From NCBI GenBank assembly GCA_030685215.1, contig JAUXQB010000118.1, forward strand, positions 1 through 47,837: 47,837 nucleotides of DNA, written 5' to 3'. Under the pieces are notes generated by a model that saw nothing but the letters and a program-made list of their open reading frames with translations, ran no database searches and was not told where the DNA came from. This document shows positions 32,252 to 40,213 of this stretch, one piece after another (positions within the stretch are counted from its first letter, which is position 1; each line of letters begins with the position of its first letter). The position numbers were made by a program, and so were the translations under genes. The DNA comes from Actinomycetota bacterium (GTDB taxonomy: Bacteria > Actinomycetota > Acidimicrobiia > Acidimicrobiales > Ilumatobacteraceae).

Positions 32252-33690
32252 GGGTTGTAGCTGTCGTCTTCGAGGATGAACACCCGCGGTCCGGCAGGGA
32301 AACGACCCGGACCGGTGGACACCGCGACCACACCACCGGGGCGGGCCTGGGTGCGGGTGACGGTGCCGTTGCCGTTGTCGCGGACACAGATGGTGTAGCG
32401 GGTGGCCTTGTCGGTGATGTTGTGCAGCCCGTTCCAGTCGGAGTAGGTCTTGGTCTGCCCGTTGAAGAAGTGCGCGGTGTTGCGCAGGTTGTTCAACAGG
32501 AAGTCGTCACCGGCGAGTCGCACCGCAGCGCGGTCACCCTGGCCTCCGTTGTCGTTGAACTCGGGGTTGATGTAGTCGATGCGGTTGCCGTTGGCGGCAT
32601 AGCGGTCGGCGTTGACCACGACGAGCTGGGTCCACTTGCGGGCTCCGAGCTCGGTGATGTTCTGGTCCCAGCAGATCTGGTTGGCAGTGGCCGGGAACAC
32701 GCGGGCGGTGGTGCCGTTGTCGGCTGCCGGGGCGAACGCCATGATCACGTAGCCCTCGGTGTTGATGCCGGTCATGAAGTGACCCTTGGCGGCATCGCCA
32801 CCGGGTGCGCAGTACCAGAAGTGCGTCGACACCTGGTAGTTCTCGACGAGCGACCTGCCGGTGGTGGGGCCGCCGCATTCGTGGTTGTGGTCGCCGTTGA
32901 ACGTCTGCATCGCAGCGCCGTTGGCGACGTTGTCGCCGAACGCGATGTGCTTGACCAGCCGGTTCATGCCGGTGGGGCTGGAGAAGTCCTCCGACCAGAG
33001 CAGGGTGCCGGTGGGCGGCAACCCGACGGTCGGCGGTGCGACGGTGCCCGGGGGTGTGGTGGCCGGAGGCGCGGTGGCCGGGGGCGACGTGGCGGGCGGT
33101 GCGGTGGTGGGCGCCGAGGTGGCCGGGGGCGACGTCGCCGGGGGCGACGTGGCGGGGGGTGCGGTGGTGGGGGCCGCGGTGGTGGGCGACGGCGTGGGGG
33201 CCGGTGCAGGGGTGCTCAGCGCCGACACCGAGAACGCAGTGGCGCTCTGGTTCAGGTGCTGGGTCTTGCGTGACCACACGTCCGAGAGCTTGACCTTGAC
33301 GGTGTACTGCCCGACCTCCGAGCCCAGCGGTACCGTGAACGGGATCTTGAAGGTCTGCGGCTTCCCCTTCCAGAACCACTGGAAGCTCCACGACTTCTGG
33401 TACACGGTCTTCTTCGTCGGCGAGTGCACCTCGACGGTGACCTGGCCATGACGGTTGGACGAGGCCACGATCACCGCTTGCACGGTGACCGTCTGGCCGG
33501 GCTTCAGCGCGGTCGGGGTGGAGAGACCGGCGGAGGTCCAGCCACCTGCTGTGTAGTTCGTGGCACCGGCGATCGGCAGCGAGCTGCTGCCGGTGGCCAG
33601 GACGCCGAAGGCGAGGGTGACGGCGAGGAACATGGAGACAAACGTGCGCCGCCGTGTGCCCGAGCGGAGGCCAGTTGCGGGAAGGGTCAT
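32164..33690 (-). CDS. Secreted two-domain surface protein with a Pro/Ala/Thr linker
   Basis: A 508-residue exported protein. The Sec signal peptide (RRRTFVSMFLAVTLAFGVLA) ends near residue 40. A beta-sandwich domain follows (about residues 45-160; PGQTVTVQAVIVASSN ... YTVKVKLSDVW), resembling Ig/CARDB-like stalks. Residues about 165-240 are a PAT-rich linker (repeats of PPATS/PTTA). The C-terminal part, about 265 residues, is rich in Trp, Asn, Cys and Gly and may be a carbohydrate-binding or lyase-like beta domain, but I do not recognise the family. I start at ATG 33690 because GGAG lies 6 bases upstream; a longer start is less likely. A sister copy's end is at 1-88. Perhaps it binds the locus polysaccharide. 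Confidence 0.78.
   Translation of the reverse strand: MTLPATGLRSGTRRRTFVSMFLAVTLAFGVLATGSSSLPIAGATNYTAGGWTSAGLSTPTALKPGQTVTVQAVIVASSNRHGQVTVEVHSPTKKTVYQKSWSFQWFWKGKPQTFKIPFTVPLGSEVGQYTVKVKLSDVWSRKTQHLNQSATAFSVSALSTPAPAPTPSPTTAAPTTAPPATSPPATSPPATSAPTTAPPATSPPATAPPATTPPGTVAPPTVGLPPTGTLLWSEDFSSPTGMNRLVKHIAFGDNVANGAAMQTFNGDHNHECGGPTTGRSLVENYQVSTHFWYCAPGGDAAKGHFMTGINTEGYVIMAFAPAADNGTTARVFPATANQICWDQNITELGARKWTQLVVVNADRYAANGNRIDYINPEFNDNGGQGDRAAVRLAGDDFLLNNLRNTAHFFNGQTKTYSDWNGLHNITDKATRYTICVRDNGNGTVTRTQARPGGVVAVSTGPGRFPAGPRVFILEDDSYNPMKAFQDGQQQVVTDPFTWHWDNIRVSSS
33040..33205 (-). repeat. Low-complexity repeats encoding the PAT linker
   Basis: Short repeats of GGTGGC/GGGGGCGA type on the plus strand encode the APPAT/SPPAT/APTT repeats of the minus-strand protein. 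The region is very G-rich on the plus (template) strand with many runs of 3-6 G. Such repeats vary readily in number; I saw no frame break here. Confidence 0.75.
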
Positions 33691-33740
33691 GGTTCTCCAT
33701 CGGTCGAGGGATTCCTCGCATGAAGCAACGAGACGAACTC

Positions 33741-33746
33741 TTGACA
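33741..33746 (+). promoter_or_regulatory. Consensus -35-like TTGACA in the divergent gap before the small lipoprotein gene
   Basis: TTGACA lies in an A-rich stretch (33730-33770), unusual for this window, between the divergent linker protein and lipoprotein genes. No good -10 occurs at 16-18 bases; the nearest TANNNT-like box (TAGCAC, 33770) is too far. I record it as weak. The 172-bp gap 33691-33862 holds nothing else that I can support. Confidence 0.25.
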
Positions 33747-33862
33747 ATCGTGAAATCGAAACCAAACCGTAGCACTGGCCACGCTCGGTGAGATCTGGCG
33801 GATCGACCCGTCCAGACTGTTCCAGGCCTCCGCGTTACCATGCCCGGCGGAGGATGGCAGCG

Positions 33863-34492
33863 ATGACGAGGGTGCTCGCAGTGGGGTTGTTGCTGGTGAC
33901 CGTCGCCGCCTGCAGTTCGTCCGACGACGCGTCCGGCAGCACCGGCACCACCCGCGGCAGCGCCGACAACGCGGTCACGACGACGAATCCCTACGCGTGC
34001 CCCGAGGGTGAGCACCTGGTCATCGACGGCATCAATCCGCCGCGATGCGAGGTGCACCCCCCGGACTGGACCGGTTCGAACGAGGCTGCCGACCCGGATC
34101 AGGTGGCCGTCGACCTCGCTCGGGAACTGGTCCTCGACCCGCAGGGTTTCGCCGAGGTCATCGCGGGTCTGTCGCCGGCCATCACCGACGTCGCCCCGGT
34201 CGAGTTCACCCTCGACGACACGGATCTCGGGACCGCGGGCATCTCGTTCACAGTCACCACCTCGGCCACCACCGACGCCGAGCGCGACGACGTGGCGTGG
34301 AACGTCGTGTTCGCCATCGCCGACTTCTGGGGTCCGGGAGGCGGGTTCCGCAACGAGACCGGCCAGGTGCGGGCCGGCGCGGTGGTGACCGTCGACGAGG
34401 TGCGGTACGTCGCGTCGATGGAGTTGCTGATGCAGGTGTACGACTTCGTCGTCCTGCAGCCGGAGTTCATCGCCGCCAGCCGCCAGGCCTGA
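33863..34492 (+). CDS. Small lipoprotein of unknown function
   Basis: A 209-residue lipoprotein: VLAVGLLLVTVAAC gives a clear lipobox with Cys at about 17, followed by a Ser/Thr/Gly-rich linker to about residue 45. The mature domain starts with an odd Cys-containing segment (PYACPEGEHLVIDGINPPRCEVHPP), which may form a disulphide. It continues as an alpha/beta unit with FAEVIAGLSPAITDVAPVEFTLDD and AWNVVFAIADFWGPGGGF. I recognise no family. The start is ATG 33863, with GGAGG at 33849-33853; ATG 33854 is too close to that site. The next gene is modA, 69 bp downstream with its own promoter. Confidence 0.75.
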   Translation: MTRVLAVGLLLVTVAACSSSDDASGSTGTTRGSADNAVTTTNPYACPEGEHLVIDGINPPRCEVHPPDWTGSNEAADPDQVAVDLARELVLDPQGFAEVIAGLSPAITDVAPVEFTLDDTDLGTAGISFTVTTSATTDAERDDVAWNVVFAIADFWGPGGGFRNETGQVRAGAVVTVDEVRYVASMELLMQVYDFVVLQPEFIAASRQA

Positions 34493-34514
34493 GTCCGTTC
34501 CGGTGCGACAGATG

Positions 34515-34555
34515 GTCACTCAGTGACGCTGCATTAGTAACCGCCTGACTAATAT
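34515..34555 (+). promoter_or_regulatory. Palindromes and leaderless promoter before modA
   Basis: Two inverted repeats lie here: GTCACT-C-AGTGAC (34515-34527) and ATTAGT-N9-ACTAAT (34533-34538 and 34548-34553). The second overlaps the -10-like TAATAT (34550-34555), which sits 6 bases before GTG 34562. A repressor bound there would block transcription of modABC, as expected for a metal-sensing or oxyanion-sensing regulator. This is inference from position and symmetry. Confidence 0.55.
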
Positions 34556-34561
34556 CGTCAC

Positions 34562-35347
34562 GTGCGCACCCTTCCTCGCTCCGCGTCGGCCTCGTTGGCG
34601 TTGCTCGCGGTGTTCGCAGTGTCGTGCGGATCGAGCGACTCCGGCTCACCGTCCACCGGATCGACCGGCGCGTCGGGCACGGTCACCGTGTTCGCCGCAG
34701 CATCGCTGACGGCGGCGTTCACCGAGATCGGGGAAGCGTTCGCGGTCGAGTACCCCGACGCCGACGTCACGTTCAACTTCGCGGCGTCGTCGGAGCTGGC
34801 CGCACAGATCGGCGAGGGTGCCCCGGCCGACGTGTTCGCCTCGGCCGACCTCGACAACATGACCAAGCTCACCGACGCGGGAGCCACGTCCACCGACCCC
34901 GTCGTGTTCGCCGGCAACGAGCTGCAGATCATCGTCGCGCCGGGCAACCCGCTGGGGATCGCCGGAGTGGCCGACCTGGCCGACGCCGACCTGATCGTGG
35001 TCACCTGCGCGCCGGAAGTACCGTGCGGGACGTATGCCGCGCAGGTCTTCGAAGACGCAGGGGTGGCGGTGACGCCGAAGTCGTTGGAGGAGAACGTGAA
35101 GGCCGTCGTCACCAAGGTGACCCTGGGTGAAGCCGACGCCGGCATCGTCTACCGCACCGACGTTCTGGCCGCGGGTGACGCGGCGGCCGGGGTCGAGATC
35201 CCCGACGATCTCGACGTGCTCGCCGAGTACCCGATCGCGGTCACCGAACTGGCCCCGAACGCGGCGGGTGCTCGAGTCTTCATCGACTTCGTCCTCGGCG
35301 CGACGGGTCAGCGGATCCTCGCGTCGTACGGGTTCCTGGCGCCATGA
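34562..35347 (+). CDS. modA: Molybdate ABC transporter substrate-binding lipoprotein
   Basis: A 261-residue protein that captures molybdate or tungstate outside the membrane. A lipobox (VFAVSC, Cys at about 21) is followed by a Ser/Gly linker. The ModA domain starts VTVFAAASLTAAFTEIGEAF and continues FNFAASSELAAQIGEGAPADVFASAD, IIVAPGNPLGIAG, VPCGTYAAQVFEDAGV and VTKVTLGEADAGIVYRTDV, all conserved ModA blocks including the Ser and Tyr anion-binding sites. GTG 34562 appears leaderless. Its stop overlaps modB in an ATGA junction. Confidence 0.93.
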   Translation: MRTLPRSASASLALLAVFAVSCGSSDSGSPSTGSTGASGTVTVFAAASLTAAFTEIGEAFAVEYPDADVTFNFAASSELAAQIGEGAPADVFASADLDNMTKLTDAGATSTDPVVFAGNELQIIVAPGNPLGIAGVADLADADLIVVTCAPEVPCGTYAAQVFEDAGVAVTPKSLEENVKAVVTKVTLGEADAGIVYRTDVLAAGDAAAGVEIPDDLDVLAEYPIAVTELAPNAAGARVFIDFVLGATGQRILASYGFLAP

Positions 35348-36174
35348 CCGGCGGCCGGCGCCGACGACGGCGAGTGAGTCTGCCGATCCCGGTGCTGGTG
35401 CTCGCCGGTGTCGCGGTCGCGTTCTTCGCGTTGCCGCTCGTCGGCCTGCTGTGGCGTGCGCCGTGGTCGAGCGCCTGGGGGTACCTCACCGACGACGACG
35501 CCCTCACTGCGTTGCGACTGTCGATGATCTGCTCGCTGTGGGCCACCGCGCTGTCCGTGCTGTTCGGCGTGCCGCTGGCCTGGTTGCTGGCCAAGGTCGA
35601 CTTCCCAGGCCGCGGTGTCGTACGAGCGCTGTGCACGCTGTCGCTGGTGCTGCCTCCGGTGGTCGGCGGCGTCGCGCTGTTCTTCGCGCTCGGGCGCCGC
35701 GGTCTCGTCGGGCAGTATCTCGACCGCTGGTTCGACATCACGCTGCCGTTCACCACGGCCGGGGTGGTGGTGGCGCAGACGTTCGTGGCGATGCCGTTCC
35801 TGGTGATCACCGTCGAGGCATCACTGCGGCAGCTCGACACCCGGTTCGACGATGCGTCGCGCACGCTCGGAGCGTCGCGCTGGTACACGTTCCGTCGCGT
35901 CACGCTGCCGGCCATCCGGCCCGCGCTCGCCGCCGGCGCAGTGCTCGCGTGGGCGCGGGCGCTCGGTGAGTTCGGCGCCACGATCACCTTCGCGGGCAAC
36001 TTCCCGGGCACCACCCAGACCATGCCGCTCGCCGTGTACCTGGCGCTGGAGACGAACCCCGAGCAGGCCATCGTGCTCGCGCTCGCACTCATCCTCATCT
36101 CCTTCGCCGTGCTGGTCGGGCTCCGCGATCGCTGGTTCGGTCGCGCGCCGCGCGCGAACGCGGTGGCAGCGTGA
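35344..36174 (+). CDS. modB: Molybdate ABC transporter permease
   Basis: A 276-residue membrane permease with about six helices. The EAA loop that docks on ModC reads EASLRQLDTRFDDASRTLGASRWYTFRRVTLPAIRPALAAGAVLAWARALGEFGA across residues 158-214; I cite it by position and core residues. The start ATG 35344 overlaps the modA stop, and its stop overlaps the modC start (GTGA), giving a compact modABC operon. The pore moves molybdate inward. Confidence 0.93.
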   Translation: MTGGRRRRRRVSLPIPVLVLAGVAVAFFALPLVGLLWRAPWSSAWGYLTDDDALTALRLSMICSLWATALSVLFGVPLAWLLAKVDFPGRGVVRALCTLSLVLPPVVGGVALFFALGRRGLVGQYLDRWFDITLPFTTAGVVVAQTFVAMPFLVITVEASLRQLDTRFDDASRTLGASRWYTFRRVTLPAIRPALAAGAVLAWARALGEFGATITFAGNFPGTTQTMPLAVYLALETNPEQAIVLALALILISFAVLVGLRDRWFGRAPRANAVAA

Positions 36175-37226
36175 CGTTGTCGGCGCAGGTCGCCCTGCAG
36201 TTGGGCACCCTCGACCTGCAGGCCGAGCTCGCAGTGCGTCCCGGTGAGCTGCTCGCGCTGCTGGGTCCGAACGGAGCGGGGAAGAGCACGCTCTTGCGCT
36301 GCCTGGCCGGTCTCACGCCGCTCGCCGCCGGTCTCGTCGCCCTCGACGACACCGTGCTCGACGACCCGGCGACCGGTACCTTCGTGGAGCCGGAGGACCG
36401 CCCGATCAGCGTCGTGTTCCAGGACTACCTGCTGTTCGAACACATGAGCGTGCTCGAGAACGTCGCGTTCGGGCTGCGCGCTCGCCGCGCCCCGAAGGCC
36501 GACGCTCGCCGCATCGCCCGTGAGTGGCTCGAACGAGTCGGACTCGGCGACTACGCCGACCAGCGGCCGCGCGCCCTCTCCGGCGGCCAGAGTCAGCGGG
36601 CCGCGCTCGCCCGGGCGCTGGCCACGAGTCCGCGGCTGCTCCTGCTCGACGAGCCGCTCGCCGCGCTCGATGCCGCCACGCGCAGCAGTGTGCGGCGCGA
36701 CCTGCGACGGCACCTGGCGACGTTCGACGGCATGCGCATCCTCGTCACCCACGACCCCGTCGACGCGTATGCGCTGGCCGACCGCGTCGCCATCCTCGAG
36801 GGTGGCCGCATCGTGCAGACGGGCACGCTCGCCGAGGTGACGGCACATCCCAGGTCGCGCTACGTGGCCGATCTGGTCGGCGTCAACCTCGTGGCCGGCG
36901 TCGTCGCGGGTGGTGTGCTCACCACCGACAGCCGCGCTCAGGTGGTCATCGCCGACGCACCGGCAGGCCCGTCGTACGCCATCGTGCGGCCGCACTCGAT
37001 CGCACTCGTCCGCGACGCCACCGCCGTCTCCAGTGCGAGGAACACGTGGCGCGGCACGATCGTCGACATCGATCGCCTCGGTGACCGTGTGCGTGTGAGC
37101 ATCGACGGTGAGCTCGCGCTCATCGCGGAGATCACCGTGGCCGCGCTCGATGCACTGCAACTGCGTCCCGGCGACGACATCCACGCCACCGTCAAGGCCA
37201 CCGACATCGAGGTCTATCCGGCGTGA
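36171..37226 (+). CDS. modC: Molybdate ABC transporter ATPase
   Basis: A 351-residue ATPase. Walker A GPNGAGKST is near residue 33, the Q-loop VFQDYLLFEHMSVLENVAFG near 83, the signature LSGGQSQRAALARAL near 138, Walker B LLLLDEPLAAL near 158 and the switch His in VTHDPVDA near 194. The last about 65 residues (ARNTWRGTIVDIDRLGDRV onward) form a single TOBE/MOP-type domain that binds oxyanion and regulates transport. It is translationally coupled to modB. msrB follows 38 bp downstream with its own ribosome site. Confidence 0.92.
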   Translation: MTLSAQVALQLGTLDLQAELAVRPGELLALLGPNGAGKSTLLRCLAGLTPLAAGLVALDDTVLDDPATGTFVEPEDRPISVVFQDYLLFEHMSVLENVAFGLRARRAPKADARRIAREWLERVGLGDYADQRPRALSGGQSQRAALARALATSPRLLLLDEPLAALDAATRSSVRRDLRRHLATFDGMRILVTHDPVDAYALADRVAILEGGRIVQTGTLAEVTAHPRSRYVADLVGVNLVAGVVAGGVLTTDSRAQVVIADAPAGPSYAIVRPHSIALVRDATAVSSARNTWRGTIVDIDRLGDRVRVSIDGELALIAEITVAALDALQLRPGDDIHATVKATDIEVYPA

Positions 37227-37264
37227 GTGTTGTGAGCGACCCGTCGCGATGGAAGGATTGACCG

Positions 37265-37669
37265 ATGCCTGAGATCGAACGCAGTGACGAGGAGTGGCGC
37301 CAGCTCCTCTCCGCCGACCAGTACACCGTGCTCCGCCAGGCGGGTACCGAGCGACCGTGGAGCGGCAAGTACGTCGACGAGCACGCCGACGGCACGTACC
37401 ACTGCGCGGGCTGCGGCGCCGAGCTGTTCGACTCGTCGACCAAGTACGAGTCGGGGTGTGGATGGCCGAGCTTCTACGCCGCGAACGGCGACGAGGTGGT
37501 CGACCACATCGACGACCACTCGCACGGCATGCGACGCACGGAAGTCCGCTGCCACCGGTGTGGTTCGCATCTCGGCCACGTGTTCGACGACGGCCCGGCG
37601 CCCACGGGCCAGCGGTACTGCATGAACAGCCTGTCGCTCGACCTGCACGCGCGCCCGCACGACGCCTGA
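37265..37669 (+). CDS. msrB: Peptide-methionine (R)-S-oxide reductase
   Basis: A 134-residue MsrB that repairs oxidised methionine in the cytoplasm. It has the two zinc CxxC pairs (CAGCG near residue 43 and CHRCG near 97), [10 protein letters not shown] near 63 and the catalytic Cys in RYCMNSLSL near 121. GGAAGGA lies 7 bases before the ATG. The gene is 14 bp upstream of a PadR regulator. Being beside modC may reflect the wider link between molybdenum enzymes and methionine sulfoxide repair, but here that is only context. Confidence 0.95.
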   Translation: MPEIERSDEEWRQLLSADQYTVLRQAGTERPWSGKYVDEHADGTYHCAGCGAELFDSSTKYESGCGWPSFYAANGDEVVDHIDDHSHGMRRTEVRCHRCGSHLGHVFDDGPAPTGQRYCMNSLSLDLHARPHDA

Positions 37670-37683
37670 TCGATGCCGCCGGG

Positions 37684-38220
37684 ATGAGCGCGGCTCGTAC
37701 CACCGAGGACCAGCTCCTGCTCGGCGAGTGGGCGTGTCTCGGCATCCTGTATCCGGCACCACTGCACGGCTTCGCGGTCGCGGCGCGGCTCAAGCCGTCC
37801 GGTGACGTCGGCCGCGTGTGGTCGCTGTCGCGAGCGCTCACCTACCGATCGCTCGAGCAGCTCTCCATCCGCGGCTTCGTCCATCCGGTCGCCGAGGAGC
37901 CCGGCCTCGCCGGTGGCAACCGGACCATCCTCGCGGCCACCCGCACCGGTCGGGCACAGCTGCGACGTTGGCTCGCCGCGCCCGTCGTCCACCTGCGCGA
38001 CGTGCGCAGCGAGCTGTTGCTCAAGCTGCTCATCGCCGATGCGTGCGACATCGACATCTCGGCGATGCTCGACGCGCAGCACGCACACATCTCGGCGATG
38101 TCGGTGGTGCTCGCCGCGCAGGTGGCCGCCGATCCTGCCGACGTGGTGGCGCTGTGGCGAGTGGAGTCGGCGTCGGCGGCGCTGCGGTTCCTGGAGCGGT
38201 TGCCCCGGCACGGTTGCTGA
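37684..38220 (+). CDS. PadR-family transcriptional regulator
   Basis: A 178-residue protein with an N-terminal winged helix: LLLGEWACLGILYPAPLHGFAVAARL, then RALTYRSLEQLSIRGFV and a wing (GNRTILAATRTGRAQLRRWLA). A PadR-type C-terminal helical dimerisation part follows (VRSELLLKLLIADAC). ATG 37684 has only a weak GGG upstream. It may control the mod/msrB operon or a distant phenolic or multidrug target; no evidence decides this. A convergent HxlR gene begins 22 bp downstream. Confidence 0.82.
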   Translation: MSAARTTEDQLLLGEWACLGILYPAPLHGFAVAARLKPSGDVGRVWSLSRALTYRSLEQLSIRGFVHPVAEEPGLAGGNRTILAATRTGRAQLRRWLAAPVVHLRDVRSELLLKLLIADACDIDISAMLDAQHAHISAMSVVLAAQVAADPADVVALWRVESASAALRFLERLPRHGC

Positions 38221-38242
38221 CGGTTGCTGACGGGGGCGCGGC

Positions 38243-38947
38243 TCAGGCGCTCAGGGCGTCTTCCTGTGCCTTGCGGGCCAGCGTGTCGGGGGCGAACGGG
38301 CTCCATGCGAACCAGTTGGGCAGCGCACGGGTCAGTCGTGGCGGACCCTCCACGGAGATGCGCCCGTCGTTGACGGCGCGATGCCAGGTGTCGAAGCCCT
38401 GGAAGACCTCCGCGAGGGCGGGCGTCGTCGAACGCACGATGACGTCGGGCTCGAAACCCGGGTGTTGCACGCACACCGACGGCTCGCCGCGGTCGAACAC
38501 GATCCACAGGCTGATCCGCTCGGGTGCGGTGTGGTCGAACTGGATGACCTGCCGATCGGGCGGGACGCGCTCGTGGTCGACGCGCCGGTGCATCCACCAG
38601 GTGAGCGTGATCGGGTCGACCTCGTTGGGGGCCAGATCGGTGAACAGCCAGTGCACGGCCCAGCGACCCATCGCCACCACCACCTGCTCCAGATCCTTGC
38701 CGGCCGCCGTCAGGTGGTACTCGTGGCCGTGCCCGGCGGGTGACGGCCAGCGCTCCACCACGCCCTTGCGTTCGAGGTGGCCGAGGCGCTGCGTGAGCAG
38801 TGATCGCGAGATGCCGGGAAGACCGCGGGCGATGTCGTTGAAGCGGGTGCTGCCGATGATCAGCTCGCGCAGGATGAGCGGTGTCCAGCGATCGGCGATC
38901 ACGTCGGTGGCGAGGGCGATGGGGCAGAAGCGGCGATAGTCGGGCAT
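38243..38947 (-). CDS. HxlR-family regulator with a C-terminal SCP2-like extension
   Basis: A 234-residue protein. Residues 1-100 are an HxlR winged helix: FCPIALATDVIADRWTPLILREL, then RFNDIARGLPGISRSLLTQRLGHLERKGVVERW. Simple HxlR proteins end near 110-130. This one has about 120 more residues (TWWMHRRVDHERVPPDRQVIQFD ... WHRAVNDGRISVEGPPRLTRAL), which look like an SCP2/sterol-carrier-type ligand pocket. It may therefore sense a lipid or acyl-CoA. It is divergent from an acyl-CoA dehydrogenase, and the duplicated site at 38982-39020 between them is its likely operator. Confidence 0.83.
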   Translation of the reverse strand: MPDYRRFCPIALATDVIADRWTPLILRELIIGSTRFNDIARGLPGISRSLLTQRLGHLERKGVVERWPSPAGHGHEYHLTAAGKDLEQVVVAMGRWAVHWLFTDLAPNEVDPITLTWWMHRRVDHERVPPDRQVIQFDHTAPERISLWIVFDRGEPSVCVQHPGFEPDVIVRSTTPALAEVFQGFDTWHRAVNDGRISVEGPPRLTRALPNWFAWSPFAPDTLARKAQEDALSA

Positions 38948-38981
38948 CTGCGAATGGTCGCGCCGCGACAGGCCGGTGTGA

Positions 38982-39048
38982 AGTCCAGATTCTGTACTGG
39001 GTGAGTCCAGATCTTGGACTATTGACCGGTTCGGCAGATCCGTACCGT
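38982..39048. promoter_or_regulatory. Duplicated operator and promoter between the HxlR regulator and acyl-CoA dehydrogenase
   Basis: AGTCCAGAT occurs at 38982-38990 and again at 39004-39012, exactly 22 bp apart (two helical turns). The second copy is part of a perfect palindrome AGTCCA-GATCT-TGGACT (39004-39020). It abuts TTGACC (39022-39027) and a -10-like TACCGT (39043-39048), which sits 7 bases before ATG 39056. I infer an operator at which HxlR regulates the dehydrogenase and itself. Confidence 0.62.
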
Positions 39049-39055
39049 TCGGCAC

Positions 39056-40198
39056 ATGACGACAACGATCCAACTCGACCGACAAGAACAACTCCTGTCC
39101 ACCATCCGCACCATCGGCGACTCGATCTCCGAGCACGCCGCGCGGCACGACGCCGACGGCACCTTCGTGACCGAGGCGTTCGAGCATCTCGCCGCCGCGG
39201 GCCTGCTCGCCGCCGGCGTTCCCGAAGAGCTCGGCGGCGGTGGTGCCACCATTCGCGAGCTCACCGAGGTGCAGCGCCAGCTGGCTCACTACTGCGGATC
39301 CACCGCCCTGGCGAGCGCGATGCACCAGCACGTGGTGGCGTTCACCGCGTGGCGATTCCGGCGCGGCCTCCCCGGCGCCGAGGCGACCTTGCGCCGTGTG
39401 GCGCAGGAGGGCATCGTGCTGGTCTCGACCGGTGGCGGCGACTTCACCCATCCCAACGGTGAGGCCGTCAAGGTCGATGGCGGCTACGAGGTCTCCGGGC
39501 GCAAGCAGTTCGCCAGCCAGTCGCCGGTGGGCACCGTGATGTCGACGATGTTCGCGTTCGACGACGCCGAGCAGGGCCGGCGCGTGCTCAACATGGCGGT
39601 GCCGCTCGCCGCCGCCGGCGTGCAGGTGCTCGACAACTGGGATGCACTGGGCATGCGTGGCACCGGCAGCGGCGACATCGTGCTCGACCGCGTGTTCGTG
39701 CCCGACGAGCGGGTGCTCGCCAACCGGCCGTACGGCGTGATCGACCCGCCGTTGCAGGTGATCATCACGATCGCGATGCCCATCATCACCGGCGTCTACC
39801 TGGGTGTCGCGGAAGCTGCCTACGACGCCGCCGTCGCGATCGCGATGACGAAGGCCGACGACCCGCTCGTGCAGCGGCAGGTGGGCCTGATGGCGCACCG
39901 CCTGCGCATCGCGAGGTGGGCACTCGACCGCGCGCTCGACGAGATCGGCGACGATCCGACGCCGTCGATGGACAGCGTGGCCGTCGTGCTCGCCGCCAAG
40001 CGCGAGGTGGTGCTCGCCGGTGCCGAAGTGGTCAGCCTGGCGATCGACGTGGCCGGCGGCGCCGCCTTCCGCAAAGGCTCGACCATCGAGCGCAGCTACC
40101 GCGACATCCGGGCGGCCGGCTTCCACCCGCTCACCCCGGAGCGCACGCTGCTGCACGCCGGCCGTCTCGCGCTCGGCCTCCCGGCCGACGAGTTCTGA
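39056..40198 (+). CDS. Acyl-CoA dehydrogenase family flavoprotein
   Basis: A 380-residue enzyme of the ACAD fold. The N-terminal helical domain contains LLAAGVPEELGGGGATIRELTEVQRQLAHYCG, the middle beta domain has VSTGGGDFTHPNGEAVKVDGGYEVSGRKQFAS and LGMRGTGSGDIVLDRVFVPDERV, and the C-terminal helices end SYRDIRAAGFHPLTPERTLLHAGRLALG. The usual catalytic Glu position is not obvious, so it could also be a monooxygenase-type ACAD of the DszC/IBAH group. It is divergent from HxlR and overlaps nothing; a hypothetical gene follows 15 bp downstream and may be co-transcribed. Confidence 0.86.
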   Translation: MTTTIQLDRQEQLLSTIRTIGDSISEHAARHDADGTFVTEAFEHLAAAGLLAAGVPEELGGGGATIRELTEVQRQLAHYCGSTALASAMHQHVVAFTAWRFRRGLPGAEATLRRVAQEGIVLVSTGGGDFTHPNGEAVKVDGGYEVSGRKQFASQSPVGTVMSTMFAFDDAEQGRRVLNMAVPLAAAGVQVLDNWDALGMRGTGSGDIVLDRVFVPDERVLANRPYGVIDPPLQVIITIAMPIITGVYLGVAEAAYDAAVAIAMTKADDPLVQRQVGLMAHRLRIARWALDRALDEIGDDPTPSMDSVAVVLAAKREVVLAGAEVVSLAIDVAGGAAFRKGSTIERSYRDIRAAGFHPLTPERTLLHAGRLALGLPADEF

Positions 40199-40213
40199 AC
40201 CGAAGGACAGATC

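Noticed and set aside
33040-33205. G-quadruplex regulatory element in the PAT linker
   Set aside because: The G-runs follow directly from Pro/Ala/Thr codons on the other strand, and there is no promoter there to regulate.
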